DNA of 64,000 nt from Azorinus chamasolen (GCA_963576725.1 OY755242.1:60950324-61014323); one strand, 5' to 3'. Counted from the stretch's first letter, positions 32,111 to 46,131 are shown. Made by a program: numbers and translations. Notes: a model not told the origin generated them from the sequence alone.

Positions 32111-32901
32111 CAAAAAAACACTTTTTTTTAATAACTTGAGGAAGATAATTATTTGGTAACTGCCGATATAGGCTACATAGTGTAGTTACATTTTTCTTGC
32201 ACTAAATCCACGTTGTGTAATTGTACACGTCCTCATTATGCTATTATCCGTATAAAAGCGGCCTTAAGTAACACCTGCCTTATAAAGTAGTATAGTGTTA
32301 TATAAATAGCACACGTCTGCAAAGGTGCTGTGGAATATTGTCAACCTGTGAGCGTAATAACACCTCAAACAATATTTAGCGTTTAATTATAAGAGAATGC
32401 TTTTTAGGGTTGTGGTCAGAGGCAGAACACTCAGAACTGTACACATTTCAGCGGATATTCTTAAGGATCAGTACTTGCTTAACCCTTTAACTTCCACGTC
32501 TTTACAAACAGATTAGACCCAGATCAGACGGCTCCTGTACGAGCCGTCTGAGCAGTTATGTTACGTTTACTTAATGAGATCTTATTCTACAATTTCTGCC
32601 AAAGCCAAAAATCCTATGATAATATACCACCATAAATTCATGTATTAATTTCCATGATGTCATTAACTTTTACATTAATATCCATGAGGTAGATGGTATC
32701 AGCAAAGCTTAGTAGTATCCTATACCATGTATATACGCCGACTATTTGAGAATAATATAATTATATACATTGTGGGTATAGCCTGTGACATGTCATGTTG
32801 AATTCGTTTTATAACATGTCAACGTTTAAATACACTAAATGATGCATAAATTTGCCAAACAATGTCATGAACAATGTATGATGTATTTAGATACAATAAT
32901 A

Positions 32902-33105
32902 CAGCAAAATCTCGATTATTCGAATTTTCTGTATAAAAGAATTTAGACCCATTTAGGCAGGTGGCTGCTTAATGCATGGTGAAAATCATGCAGAAAGGTC
33001 CTCGGGGAGCTTTCTGCATGACTTTAACCATGCATTAAGCTGCCACCTGTCTTAAAGATCGATAATAATACGTATTTTAGTGTTCGAATAATCGAAGTTT
33101 TACTG
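32902..33105. mobile_element. Foldback family C variant, TA-flanked
   Basis: CAGCAAAATCTCGATTATTCG ... CGAATAATCGAAGTTTTACTG; inner arms GTGGCTGCTTAATGCATGG and GAAAATCATGCAGAAAG. TA on each side. The outer arms differ from other C copies while the inner hairpin is shared. Confidence 0.75.
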
Positions 33106-33474
33106 TAGTTCATAATAAGATTGATGTGAAAGTTGGTGTACATGAGGAGTAGAACCTCTGTATTTGTACCCTTTACCTGGTGAATAATGATGTACGAAAG
33201 AATTACAGAGCAGCATAAAGAGAGTCCTACTCAAGTACTAAAATGATCATTTCTCCACCAATTCCTATACTGTGACTACTCTTTAGAATCGTCTCGAAAG
33301 GGTTTGGTGGAGAAGTAAAGAAGTTATTCTTGGAAATGTTTTAATTTACGCGTCTTATCTGGACCTCTGGAATTGCTTTATGAAAGCTAATTATTAATTT
33401 TGTAGTTTTGAAATGGCACTCAGAACAATGAGTGTTTGACCATGACACAAACTGAAGAATCAGGCTCCGAGATT

Positions 33475-33605
33475 ATAAAACTGTTTGCTTGAGTCTAAGA
33501 TCATTCTCAAGCATCTGATTGGCCAGATTCTGAGTTTTCTCAGAATCTGACCAATCAGATACTTGAGAATGATCTCAGACTAAGAAGTTTTATAAACTTG
33601 GACGC
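33475..33605. mobile_element. Foldback family F, diverged
   Basis: GATTATAAAACTG ... AAGAAGTTTTATAAAC, centre TGAGTTTTCTCA. The sequence between has drifted from the 1716-1892 copy, but GACCAATCAG / CTGATTGGCC and TTTTATAA remain in both arms. Confidence 0.7.
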
Positions 33606-34433
33606 AGATCACTCCTATTGGAACCGTCTGATTTGGGTCTTCTCTGTTTACAAAGGCTTGTCTATGATGTAAAGAGTTATAGGTGCATAATGAATCAACC
33701 CCCCTTTGTTCTCTACGCCTTTGCAAACAAAGTAGATCCATATCAGACGTCTCCTATAGGAACCCTCTGACCAGGGTCTGATCAAACTCCTCACAGTGAT
33801 CTCCCTTGTCACTACGTACGGTGATCACTGCCACCACAAGTTATTTTAGCTGAATTTCAGCTAAAATTTGTTTTTGTATTTGTTATTTTTTTAAATATTA
33901 ATTTCAATAGTTTTCGATTTTGTTTCATATTTCAGCACCGGTAAAGCCAGTAAAGTAGAACAATAATCTGCTTTCCTAAAAAAAAGATTTTTTGTAACCT
34001 ATTACATGATTATTTTTAATTCTCTATATCGTGGTGACGTCACAATATTGACGGCGCCTTAACAACGTTAAAAACAATAGCTTAGTTACGCCGAAATAGC
34101 GTCTGCCATAGTTTGATCACATGATGTACACCATGGTCACGTGGATGTTGTGGTGGCAGGGATCTCTTCCGCGTAGCGATAAGGGGAGATAACTGCGTTG
34201 GAGGTTGGGGTCTGATATGTTTGCTTCTGACATAATATAGATCTGGTTCTACACTTTCAGTCTTAGTTACATATGCTTGTCTTCATATGTTATCATAGAA
34301 TACAGCTAATTAATATTCATGACGTCATTACTTGTTGCATGAATATTCATGGAGTAAAGGGTTTACGTGCATGTATTTAAATGCAAGTAATTACTTAACA
34401 CTTTACTCCATAAAAATGCCTTTCTATGCCTTT

Positions 34434-34501
34434 ACAAACAGAGCAGATTCAGACCAGATGGCTACTATAGGAGCCATCAAACCAGGGTATGCTCTGTTTG
34501 C
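34434..34501. mobile_element. Foldback family A core
   Basis: CAAACAGAGCAGATTCAGAC ... ATGCTCTGTTTGC, centre GGCTACTATAGGAGCC. Left outer arm TTAACACTTTACTCCATAA. Confidence 0.65.
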
Positions 34502-34769
34502 TCAAAATTTTATCTACGATGTAATTATTTCGTTTGTGAATATTCATAGAGTAATTGGTTAATTGTGATCAAGGATATTTAGAAAGCCTTAAGCTACTGC
34601 GTGAAAATCAGAATGAAAACAATGCAGAAAGCTTTGTGTATTAGTGCCGTTATGCATTAAGCAACCAACTGCTCGTATGGGCTTCCAAGTTTATTCATCC
34701 AATGGTTGCTAAATAGAGGTTCTACTGTGATTTTCAAAATAATCAGTTTTCAAGTCATTGACAGAGGTC

Positions 34770-34947
34770 CTCTTCTTTATTTCACCACCAAACCCTATGT
34801 TGAGTCCATTCTTCAGAATCGTCTCGAAGAGACGATTCTAAAGAGTGGTCACTACATAGGGTTTGGTGGAGACTATTCTAAAGAGTGATCACAACATAGG
34901 GTTTGGTGGAGAAATGGTGGTTTTAGTATTTGAGTACGCACCTTTAT
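34770..34947. mobile_element. Foldback family E with partly repeated right arm
   Basis: Centre CGTCTCGAAGAGACG. The right arm CTAAAGAGTGGTCACTACAT + AGGGTTTGGTGGAGA is followed by a second near-copy of the same arm, so three arms are present. Confidence 0.7.
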
Positions 34948-35734
34948 CTGTAGCTCTGTATTTAGCATAATGCACTTAGTATTCTTTATAATTTTGTGAC
35001 GCCAGACGTCTCGTCGGTACATGGATTCAGTGTTGAATCGAAATCTTTTACTTGATTTGCTACGCGTATGATAACATTTTTATGGTGCTGGGTAGAGTAG
35101 AATTGTTTTCTGTACATCTCTGCTGTAGTTGTGACTGTGTGTTGATATATTGATCATTTTTTCCGCGACCTGACTCGCATTTGTAAACAGCTTGGGTCCA
35201 GATGAGACGTCGAGTAACTCGGCGTCTCATCAGAGTCCAAGCTGTTTGATATTCGATAAATAGTTTCTAAAAAAGTTTGATCTAATCGTAGTCCAGATTA
35301 CACTAGATATCAAAATTGGATAAATGTGAAAGGGTTATCTGTGTAAATGTATATTATCATCCAGACTGACGGACGTTGGATCCCAACAGGAGACGCATCT
35401 TTGGCTCAGTTCTACACTATTTGCAAAAGCTTAGAAAACAGGGCTCTTTCTTGTAGTGTGTTTAATGCTTTATCTCTTGAACATTTTATCAGACATATTG
35501 ACATAATGAATTTTAATAAGCTAATTATGACCATGGGCACATTTTACCATGGCAGAAACTGTAGAATCATGTCTGTTTTATTTCATAGACAAACAGTGTT
35601 GACTCTGATCAGGCGGCAATTCCTAATCAAACGGCTCTTACTGGATCCGTCTGATCTGAATCTACTCTGTTTGCAAATGCATGGACATGCTGTTATATGA
35701 AGTAATCTGTCAAATCTACAGGGTTTATCTGAAA

Positions 35735-35963
35735 TTAACCCATTTCCTCATAGGCCATTTTTAGATACAACCTCTTTGAATTAATCTACCGAAAAGGTGC
35801 ATTAATTAGAGAAAAGGAACATTTTAGAATTTTGTAGTTTGAAACCATTGTGATAAATAGTGCATTTGCTCCTATAGGAACAAATGCTCTATTTATCGCA
35901 ATGGTTTCATAAAGTGACTTTAACAGAGTCGTCAAAAGTCGTCAATATAAGGGAAAAGGTTAA
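35735..35963. mobile_element. Foldback family B, complete
   Basis: TTAACCCATTTCCTCATAGGC ... GGGAAAAGGTTAA, centre TTTGCTCCTATAGGAACAAA, outer hairpin GAAACCATTGTGATAAAT. Length 229 bp, equal to the copy at 10982-11210. Confidence 0.8.
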
Positions 35964-36534
35964 AAATGTTATTGGGAAAACTGATGCCTTCTAAATCTTA
36001 CACTCGGTAACCACTAATTCCAAGTATAGACAGGTGAACATGCGGTTCTTTTTAATTGTAAATACACATGTACATGTATTTTATAACTGTATCAAGTATA
36101 AGTGATATGCACGTGTACATATATATAAACAATGAACAACAAACGTAGGTTAGTAGATTGCCTTGTGTACAGACGATAACGATATTTTGCGAATGTTCAT
36201 TTTTTTCTACATTCCAAGTGTCATTAAGCTTCATACATCTATATACCTCCATAAACATATTTGTGATGTCAATGGGCTCGTGTTATTTGTTGTCCCGTAA
36301 AGCTTCATTATGTATACAGTGTTTAAATGTAATTATGTTCCCTCTTTACCGTTTGTCATTTTATTTCATAACTATTGGGTGTTTTATGAGAGATTTAACG
36401 TGCATAGGTCGTGTTTGTCGTGTGCGTTCGTCAAAATAAATAAAACAATTGAAGATAGCTTCATCGTGTTGTTATATCCTTACACGCATTTCACAAAGCA
36501 TCAAGTAAGCGTCAATCCAATGATTTGTAGTCAT

Positions 36535-37425
36535 GTAACTTGCAGCCATGCAGCAGCCCTGTGGCCTGCAGTCCTGTGACCAGCAGCCCTATGACCTGCA
36601 GCCCTGTGACCTGCATCCCTATGACCTGCAGCCCTATGACCTGCAGCCCTGTGACCTGCATCCCTATGACCTGCAGCCCTGTGCCTTGCAGTTCTTTGAC
36701 TTGTAGCCCTGTGACTTATAGTCCTGTGACATATAGTCTTGTGACGTGCAGCCCTATGACCTGCAGCCCTGTGACCTGCATCCCTATGACCTGCAGCCCT
36801 ATATAGTCTTGTGACGTGCAGCCCTATGACCTGCATCCATGTGACATGTAGCCCTGCGACCTACTGTCTTGTGACTTATATCCCTGTGACCTATAGTCCT
36901 GTAACTTGTAGCCCTATGCCATACAGTCCTGTAACTTGCAGCCTTATGACCTATATCCCTATGACATGTAGCCCTGCAACCTACTGCCCTGTGACTTATA
37001 TCCCTGTGACCTGTAGCCCTACGACCTACTGTCCTGTGACTTATATCCCTGTGACCTATAGTCCTGTAACTTGTAGCCCTAAGCCATATAGTCCTGTAAC
37101 GTGCAGCCTTATGACATATAGTCCTGTAACTTGTAGCCCTAAGCCATATAGTCCTGAAACTTGCAGCCTTATGACCTATATTCCTGTAATTTGCAACCAT
37201 GTGGCCTACATGTTTATGACTTGCAGTCCTTTGATATGCTGCCCTGTGGCTTGCAACCCTGTGACCTACAGCCGTGTGGCTTGTAGCCCTGTGACATATA
37301 GTCATGTGACTTGCAGTCCTTTTGAAATGCAGCCCTGTGTGGCGTTTGGTCCTGTAACAAAAAGTCCTGAGACTTGCAGTCCTTTGACCTACAGCCTTGT
37401 GACTTATAGCCCTGATACGACTCTG
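36535..37425. repeat. 15-bp minisatellite, about 0.9 kb
   Basis: Units like CCCTATGACCTGCAG (left) grading into CCTGTAACTTGTAG types (right). The 15-bp unit preserves frame: plus reads a CSPMTCSPVTY-type frame of 219 aa and minus an HRAAGHRDAGHRA-type frame of up to 168 aa. Open frames on both strands over one repeat argue against a gene. It is followed at the right by half of a family A long variant ending near GGAGTAAAGGGTTAA (37536). Confidence 0.85.
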
Positions 37426-38132
37426 CCATGGCCAAAAAACCCCGTGTCCATGTGCTATTATAAAAATTAAATGTAATTTTAATTAGTATCCATTGGGTCA
37501 TTTCTTTCATGAATATTGATGGAGTAAAGGGTTAAAGATCGATAATGAAACTTATTTGAGTGTTTGAACAATCGATGTTTTAAAACGCTTTCAAGAATGG
37601 CTCCTTTATTTCTCCACCAAACCCTATGTTGTGACCACTCTTTAGAATCGTCTCGAAAACCCTATGTTGTGATTGGTAGCGAAAGTGCGATTTTAGTATT
37701 TAAGTACGCCCATTTATCAGCTGCTGCTGTCAGTTATCTGGTGAAAGTGGAAACCACAACAAACCATTTCTCGGTGACTTGTCGAGGTTCCATGTAGATC
37801 GAAACCTATAAACGGAAAATGAAATACAGCTACCACCTGTCTACAGCGACCACCCCAAATAAATTATATGTTAATTAAGACAGGTGGTAGCTTATTGCAA
37901 GACGAAAGTTATTAAAAAAGATTTTCTATGATGCACTAGTTTCGACTGGCTGTGAAAAAATATACATGTAATTTCTGCTAAAATGGTGACTACTTTCGAA
38001 TCGATCAAGCTTTTGAAAAACTATTGGTGGGTGGGGCTTAGATCCCGATGAAACGCCGAGTAAACGCCGAATTACTCGGCGTCGTCTCAGCAGGATCCAA
38101 ACTGTTTGCAAATGCGAGTCGTATAGTGAATA

Positions 38133-38301
38133 CAGTAAAACCTCTCTATAACGACCCTTAAATTACATCAAGTATATTGTATTAAAGGCAGGTGGATGCT
38201 TAAAGCAAGGTGAAAGTACTTTCACCTTGCTTTAAGCAACCACCTGCCAAATTACCAACTAATTAACAAAATTTAGTGGTCGTTATAGAGAAGTTTTACT
38301 G
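38133..38301. mobile_element. Foldback family C, apex-deleted, TA-flanked
   Basis: CAGTAAAACCTCTCTATAAC ... GTTATAGAGAAGTTTTACTG with TA either side. The inner arms meet at AGGTGAAAGTACTTTCACCT, lacking the usual apex segment. Confidence 0.85.
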
Positions 38302-38488
38302 TAACAGGATAATGATCACCTGCTCATACAGACCATATTGTTTATTTATTATATGGTCACTATAGTTCGATTTTGACCCGTGAGCTGTGACCTTTAGAAC
38401 CAGTCCACCCGTAGAGGTAAAACGCGTCACAAACCATGTATTTGTTCAGGAGTTACCTGTGGTAATACAGACAAGTATAATAAGCATA

Positions 38489-38620
38489 TACAGTAAAACC
38501 TTTCTATAACGGCCACTAAATTGTGTTAATCAGTTGGTATTTAGGGCAGCAAGCTCAAAATCTCACCAATCAGATGCTTGAGCATGATCTCAGACACAAG
38601 TAAAAACTTTTATAACATCG
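38489..38620. mobile_element. Chimera: left half of family C joined to right half of family F
   Basis: CAGTAAAACCTTTCTATAAC to TTTAGGGCAG is the outer left arm of C. From AAGCTCAAAATCTCACCAAT to AACTTTTATAACATC is the right arm of F. Both are abruptly cut at the join. Confidence 0.6.
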
Positions 38621-38800
38621 GGGCCAAACTTACACGATGTCTTTGAAAATAGAGTAGACCCAGGTGATGCATGAGTCATGAGATTATGCTCTTTGCTTTT
38701 GGAATTATATAAATTCTGCCATTGCCAATAATTTCTGTGATCATATGCTTTATAAAAACATAATTATGCAATTATTCCTTACATGCATATTTATCAGGTG

Positions 38801-38801
<1 letters not shown>

Positions 38802-38833
<32 letters not shown>

Positions 38834-38838
38834 GGGGG
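38802..38838. repeat. (TG)n plus poly-G microsatellite
   Basis: About 15 TG dinucleotides followed by a run of eight or so G. Confidence 0.9.
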
Positions 38839-38877
38839 TGTTAAATATTAGCGAGGCTAGGGATATGTGCACATGTT

Positions 38878-39102
38878 TTAATCCATTCCTTCATCGGCTA
38901 TTTTAAGATATCTTGGAATAAATCTACCAAAAAGGAGCATTTACTAGAGAAAAAGGGAAACTTTAGAATTGTGTAGTATTGAAACCATTGAGATAAATAG
39001 GACATTTGCTCCTATGGATCAAATGCTCTATTTATCACAATGGTTTCTAAAAGAGACATTTACAGAGGCATCATAATGTGTCAATATCGGTGAATGGGTT
39101 AA
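38878..39102. mobile_element. Foldback family B, complete
   Basis: TTAATCCATTCCTTCATCGGC ... GTGAATGGGTTAA, hairpin GGACATTTGCTCCTATGGATC and complement. Confidence 0.75.
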
Positions 39103-39767
39103 GTGTGTAATTCAAGGCATACAATGTGTAGTCTGGTCAAGACGTAATCACCATGGTTATTTAAATCCGTCGGTCGGGTTTCCGGGTCAAATATACACAT
39201 GTGTGAATAGGCTTGGCCCTAAACCCGATGTAAAAAAAACAGAGTCAACTCAATTTTGGATATGTTGCAATTTTGACTATTTCCGATTAGAATATTTTTT
39301 TAAGAATTAAGCGACCGAGTGTCAGACAGCTTGGGTATTGAGGAGACGCCGAGTAACTCGGTGCCTAATCTGGGTCCAAGTCGTTTGCAAATGCATGGCA
39401 GGTGGTGGTTTGCTGGAGAAGAGCTATTACAACTAATGTTGTGTAGTTTGTTTTCGTTCGGGTTATGCTATAACTGCCGCCTAGACATAACGTCTAAGAT
39501 TAAATAAGGCCTAGATTATGGACTTAACTCTTTCCCTCATATAAACACATTTTCACGCATTTGTAAACAGAGTAGACAGATCAGACGGCTCCTATTTAAA
39601 ATGGAGGAAATTTATCATGGAAGAAATAAAAACATCATGAATATGTATTAGCTGAAGACATGTACACAGGGCTTTGCTATTGAAGAGACATACAAATACA
39701 TATATGTATGTATGTGTCTCTGGCTATAGGTACACATTGCATAATCAGATCTATTAAAGTTTCATAA

Positions 39768-39835
39768 GCACACAGAGCAGACCCGGATCAGACGGCTCCT
39801 GCAGGAGCCGTCAGATCTGGGTCTACTCTGTTTGC
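39768..39835. mobile_element. Foldback family A core
   Basis: GCACACAGAGCAGACCCGGA ... GGTCTACTCTGTTTGC, apex GGCTCCTGCAGGAGCC, a TGCA variant symmetric in both arms. Right end GAAGGAAGGGTTAA. Confidence 0.75.
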
Positions 39836-40363
39836 AAAGGCGTTTGTATGAAGGAAGGGTTAATCCATTGGGTGTTTTGGTGGTTGCACTTTTACTTGAA
39901 AGCAATTTAAAATAGAGGTATCGAATTGACAGCATTCTACCGGTTTACTACACTTATTACCATAAGAAACGATGTAGACCCAGATTAACCGCTTCTTAGA
40001 GTAGCTGTTTGATCAGGACCACTCGATGTTATATTTCAAGTAATCAAAATTGTGACAATATAGTGACCGTTGCGAGTTGTTTAAACTGGTGGAGGAGAGA
40101 TTGGGTGTCCGAAATCTCAGGGTAATTAGACTGTGTACATATTCTCCCAATATCGGGGACAATCACTGAAGTGTAACCGCCTTAAAAGTAGCTTTACAAG
40201 CTGAAGTGGTTAATTTCCCCAGGTTCGGTTTTCTTATTGAAGAACTGCATTTTGGGCAATGGGAAATACAAGCAAGACAAACTTATGAACACAATACTTT
40301 ATTATTTGTTTAAATTCTAAGGTTTTTACACAGTGTGTCATAACCTAATGTTTACCGATACCT

Positions 40364-40365
<2 letters not shown>

Positions 40366-40412
<47 letters not shown>

Positions 40413-40475
40413 CAGAGAGAGACAGACAGAGTGAGACAGAGACAGACAGACAGACAGAGACAGACAGACAGAGAG
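40366..40475. repeat. (GA)n / (GACA)n microsatellite
   Basis: Pure GA passes into mixed GAGACA and CAGACAGA units. Confidence 0.9.
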
Positions 40476-40984
40476 GGGGACTATTTCTGACGGTAGGTAA
40501 AAATCGGCCCTTTCTATGCCTTTGCAAACAGGGAAGACCTAGATCAGACCTACAGAACCAGTCTGATCAAGGTCTGTTCTGATCGCTTATACTATAATAT
40601 AGATATGATTCTACAGTGTCTGCCATGGCAAAAACTGCATGTGTCCATGTGCTATTATAAAAATTAATCTAATTAATAATAAATATTCATGCCTGCATTA
40701 TTTGTTGCACGAATATTCATGGTGGAAATGGATAAATCGAGTTGAAGTTGGTTTCTGTGATGTCAAAAGTACACTTCGACATATTGTCAGGTTGTGTGCA
40801 TTCAAAGTAGGCCTATCTTCAAACTATTTCCAGGTACAAGTACATACAGTAGATCCTACAGGGGCTTTTTGTATTGTTTTCATCCTACATTAGTAACCAT
40901 CTGCAGTTAAACACACCTATGTTTCTTTATTAACCGGTAGCTTAATTACCTGTATTAAATAGAGAGCATTGTGTTCTACTGCAG

Positions 40985-42390
40985 TAAATTGCCTAATTCG
41001 GTTAGATTTTCCAAAATCGTCCTGTAGGTATCAGCAGTGTCCAGAAAGATATTTTTCCATATGTACATGTATACATATGTACATGTATAGATCTATGAGC
41101 TTAACAGCGGGGGTCTACATTCGGGGTTCCTTTGTCTAGTCGAACAGCTGTCAGCAGACCTAGTGGTGACCAAAAGGTTGTGTTTAGATATCGCTTTATC
41201 TGAATAATGAATATGTTGGCTAGATCTACTAATTTGTGTAGAATTCTACTTCAGTACACGGCGTCTGATCAGGGTCTGATCTGGGTCCAGGGCAAAGTTC
41301 ATAAGACTACTGGCAATACTGACATTGATCTTAATGTGATCTAGATATATTACGGACATCACGTGAACCAGCATAATTATGTAGATCTAGGTCATCACTA
41401 CCAATAATGTAAAAATCGACTATTTTTCCGAAACAAAGAATCAGAAAAATGCACAGTATGAAGTAATTTTGTTATGGATCACTGAGTGAACATACAATAA
41501 AGTCCCGGTTGAAAAAAAAACTGACAAAGGTTTCGTTTTGTAGGTCCATATCTTCTAGTTCAGTTCTATTTCAGTCAGGTTTTATATATAGATCTGAACA
41601 GTTAGTATATTGCAAGGGCCAATTGGCATAGATCTACAGTACACGTGTTTTAGAAGTACATATCGGTCTAGTTGATAAAACAACGTACATTGAGGACGAA
41701 AAATTGTCCATTCTGCATGTTGAAACGTGAAAAATTGCATGCAATTTGAAATGCATCAGAAGGGAGACAATCCATACCAAACAAATTCGTCGAATGTTCC
41801 CGCCTTCCGTGTCCTTCGTTTAATGTTGTGATTGTCATTGTTGCATCTTAAATCTACAGATGGAAAAGTGTATTGAAGGTCAGTACAACTTACAAGGAAT
41901 GCATCGATATATTGATGTTCAAGTTTTTGAAATTCAATCTTCTTTTTTTTCCCGAAAGAAAAAATTTAATAATGTTTTAGCTAGAAAATTGTCTCCCTTT
42001 GATATTTAAGGGGTGAATGAATGTTTAACTATATCCTATGATATCGCTCATAAGAACTGAGTGAAATAGAGATGCAGGCTCGGGGACAAAATGTGATATG
42101 GTAAAAGGGTAGAACTGTGCTTATATATGGAGTGTTGTATCTACTTCATATTACTGTTATTATAAATGTTCGGCGAAAAAAATGACAGAAAAAGAAAACG
42201 AGATAGAAGGAGGGATTCGAGAGTGTAAACGTGAAAGAGAGATAGGACAAAACGATGGTTAATCTGGGAGAGAACGGGGGTTGTGCTAGGCTGTTAGAAA
42301 TTCGCTAATTCATTTCAGACTTGTCAAAATTGAAATAGCTGAATTACTGGAGTAATAGTATAAGGTATAGAAACAGAACTGTCAAAATTC
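40985..42390. other. 1.4-kb stretch without recognised gene or hairpin element
   Basis: AT-rich, mostly unique-looking sequence. Short features only: an ACATGTA/TACATGT palindromic cluster near 41062-41085 and a ...GTCTCCCTTTGATATTTAAG motif near 41990. No long open frame; nothing assignable. Confidence 0.4.
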
Positions 42391-42395
42391 CATTT

Positions 42396-42463
42396 GCAAA
42401 CAGTGCAGACCCTGGTCAGGCGGCTCCTACAGGAGCCGTCTGATCTGGGTGCACTCTGTTTGC
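42396..42463. mobile_element. Foldback family A core
   Basis: GCAAACAGTGCAGACCCTGG ... GTGCACTCTGTTTGC, apex GGCTCCTACAGGAGCC. Right arm GCGTTTATATGAAGGATAGG + GTTAA. Confidence 0.7.
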
Positions 42464-42654
42464 AAATGCGTGAAAAAAGCGTTTATATGAAGGATAGGGT
42501 TAATGGGTGTCATTATACTACACATTGAATTCAACATTGAATTAAAAAATAACTCGTTATGGTATATTTTCATCATTTATCTTCCCCTGCGAATAGAAAA
42601 CTCTGGTATATTGTTTCCCGTTCTTGGTACTATAAATAGCCTTTACTGCTTTCT

Positions 42655-42910
42655 TTAACCGTTTCCTTCATATAAACGCTTTTTCACACATTTGCAAACA
42701 CAGTAGACCAGACCAGACTGTTCCAAGAGGAGCCGTCTGATCGGGGTCTGCTCTGTTTGCCAATGGAATTTGATAGATTTGCTTCTTTAGTTTCTAAAAT
42801 TGCTATATAATGTTCTACCTTCCATATTTTATTATAACTACACGTATTTTGTTCATGAATATTCAGTAGGTATTGAAATTTGGAATAAATATAGATCAGG
42901 AAAAGGTTAA
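42655..42910. mobile_element. Foldback family A, complete
   Basis: TTAACCGTTTCCTTCATATA ... GGAAAAGGTTAA, core 42694-42760. Length 256 bp with the A-variant right part (TTCTAAAATTGCTATATAAT, ATGAATATTCAGTAGG). Confidence 0.75.
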
Positions 42911-43196
42911 AAGTGATTAATGTGGAAAACTGCTTACCAGACAGTAATTTTAACTAACATTGCCCGCTATATACATTTCACTCTGAAAGATATTGGTCTT
43001 ACGATAATAAATGTGGTCTAAATTTTCGATGGTTTTTTTTTGCAATATGTTTTTGTATATTAGATCTACTCTGTTATATGCACAGTGTTGATTGGAAGAC
43101 ATTATCTTGAACTGTAGTCCGTAGTGTATGTTTATTGATATTCGATGGATGCGCAAATGCATAGAAAAATAGAGTACTGAATTAGAAAGTATTATA

Positions 43197-43468
43197 CAGT
43201 TGAACTTCGATAACTCGAACATAAATGGACCATCCAAATTAGTTCGAGATAATAGAAGTTCGAGTTATCCGATTTCTAATCTGGATAATTTCTCAAGGTC
43301 ACAGCTTAATGCCACATGTGTTTCCAGACATCTGTAGCGATATATTTTAGAGCAATTATGTACATGACGTACATGACATTGTATTGTAAGTTTTAGAAGG
43401 ACTGAACTTTTGGTTCGAGTTATCCCGAAATTCGAGTTATCCGAGTTCGAGATATCGAAGTTCAACTG
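43197..43468. mobile_element. TA-flanked MITE with TTCGA-rich inverted ends (pogo/Tigger-like)
   Basis: CAGTTGAACTTCGATAACTC ... GATATCGAAGTTCAACTG, TA on each side. Sub-terminal repeats GTTCGAGATA / TTCGAGTTATC. Length 272 bp, no coding capacity. Terminal inverted repeats starting CAGT with TA duplication fit pogo-type elements (family knowledge plus inference). Confidence 0.8.
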
Positions 43469-43552
43469 TAGATGAAACTATTAATATAGCTACGTTTATG
43501 TTGCCTATCCTTATAAGTCCATGCACGAGACTATGACTAGCAATGCATACTC

Positions 43553-45078
<1,526 letters not shown>

Positions 45079-45337
45079 TTCACAAACGATCTCATTTTGA
45101 GAAAATCTCATACTCAAGAAAATGCTCAAACTCTTGCTCACTTGAGATTTCTCAAAAATCGGCTTTCACGAAGCTTCTCATCTCACGTTGAGATCGGTCT
45201 CATTCGAGTCGAAACTTGAGCAAAGTTATTAACGTTGTAAGCGGCCTAAAAATAGAAGTTTTCAATATCGGAGGTAAGAATCTAACGTCTCGCGCTCGTT
45301 CCCGCAATCTGTCAGTCTTTTACGCGCAAAAATAGCA

Positions 45338-45515
45338 ATGGAAGCTGTAACACCGGCCGACACACGGCTCAATGAGAAAGAGGTAATGGCCCTTGTTCAG
45401 AATATGATAGATAGTGACCGCATTCCAAACGTGAAGCTCAAATGACTAGGGCTAGTGGCGTTACTGCAATTGCCAAGGAAAAAGCGTGGCAAGAAATCCC
45501 TGAGAAAGTAAATGC
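45338..45515 (+). pseudogene. NAIF1/Myb-SANT-like partner protein, N-terminal exon with frameshift
   Basis: MEAVTPADTRLNEKEVMALV then NMIDSDRIPNVKLK runs into TGA. A one-base shift continues with MTRASGVTAIAKEKAWQEIP + EKVNA to the donor GTAAGTATT at 45516. The layout (acidic start, N-E-K-E-V-x-x-L-V, then GVT...KAW-x-x-I-x-x-KVNA) follows the Myb/SANT-like domain of NAIF1-type proteins. Harbinger elements encode these as the DNA-binding partner of the nuclease. The frameshift makes a pseudogene unless it is a sequencing error. Confidence 0.6.
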
Positions 45516-46040
45516 GTAAGTATTTTCCTCAATGTTTTATGTACCATCATTGCATAAGGAATTTCATTTCCCCAATTCTTTGGATTATTGTTAACCTCTA
45601 TTGAATTGAATACACGAAGTTTCATTAACCACAAGCAATGGAAGTTGTCTTTGAATTCGACTAGTATTAAGCGTTATAAATTGCTGTTATATTTTCTCCA
45701 GTATCAAATTCATCTTTTCATGGTTATAGGTTTATCTAAACTTTTAGTACCAACCGAATATTCAGGGACAGAACAGTAAGATTGTATAACCATGTTAGAA
45801 AGTAAAGATTCAGAACTATCAAATTCCATAACATGTAATTAGCAAAAAAGAGCATACCTTGATCAGTCCTCTGATCTGGGTCTGCTCTGTTCGCAAATGT
45901 GTGAAAATTCGTTTAGCATGGATAGGTTAAACTGAATGTATTAGCAAAACATGTTTTGTTTATAGATGGCCTATTATTTCAAGAATAATTTAATTATAAA
46001 TGAAATTGATTAAATTCGTAAATATAGGGCCCATAAATAT

Positions 46041-46131
46041 CACAGGGGTCTGGACCGCTTCATGGGGGTCTACATGTACTATATATTATATAGTACATGT
46101 AGACCCCCATGAAGCGGTCCAGACCCCTGTG
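46041..46131. repeat. Perfect inverted repeat, two 43-nt arms, 5-nt loop
   Basis: Arms start CACAGGGGTCTGGACCGC and end GTACTATA; loop TATTA. No mismatches, unlike the diverged Harbinger sequence around it. Confidence 0.9.

Noticed and set aside
36811..37470. 219-aa Cys/Ser/Pro/Thr-rich frame that looks like a secreted repeat protein
   Set aside because: 15-bp tandem repeat with long frames on both strands; no signal peptide, and the repeat explains the lack of stops.
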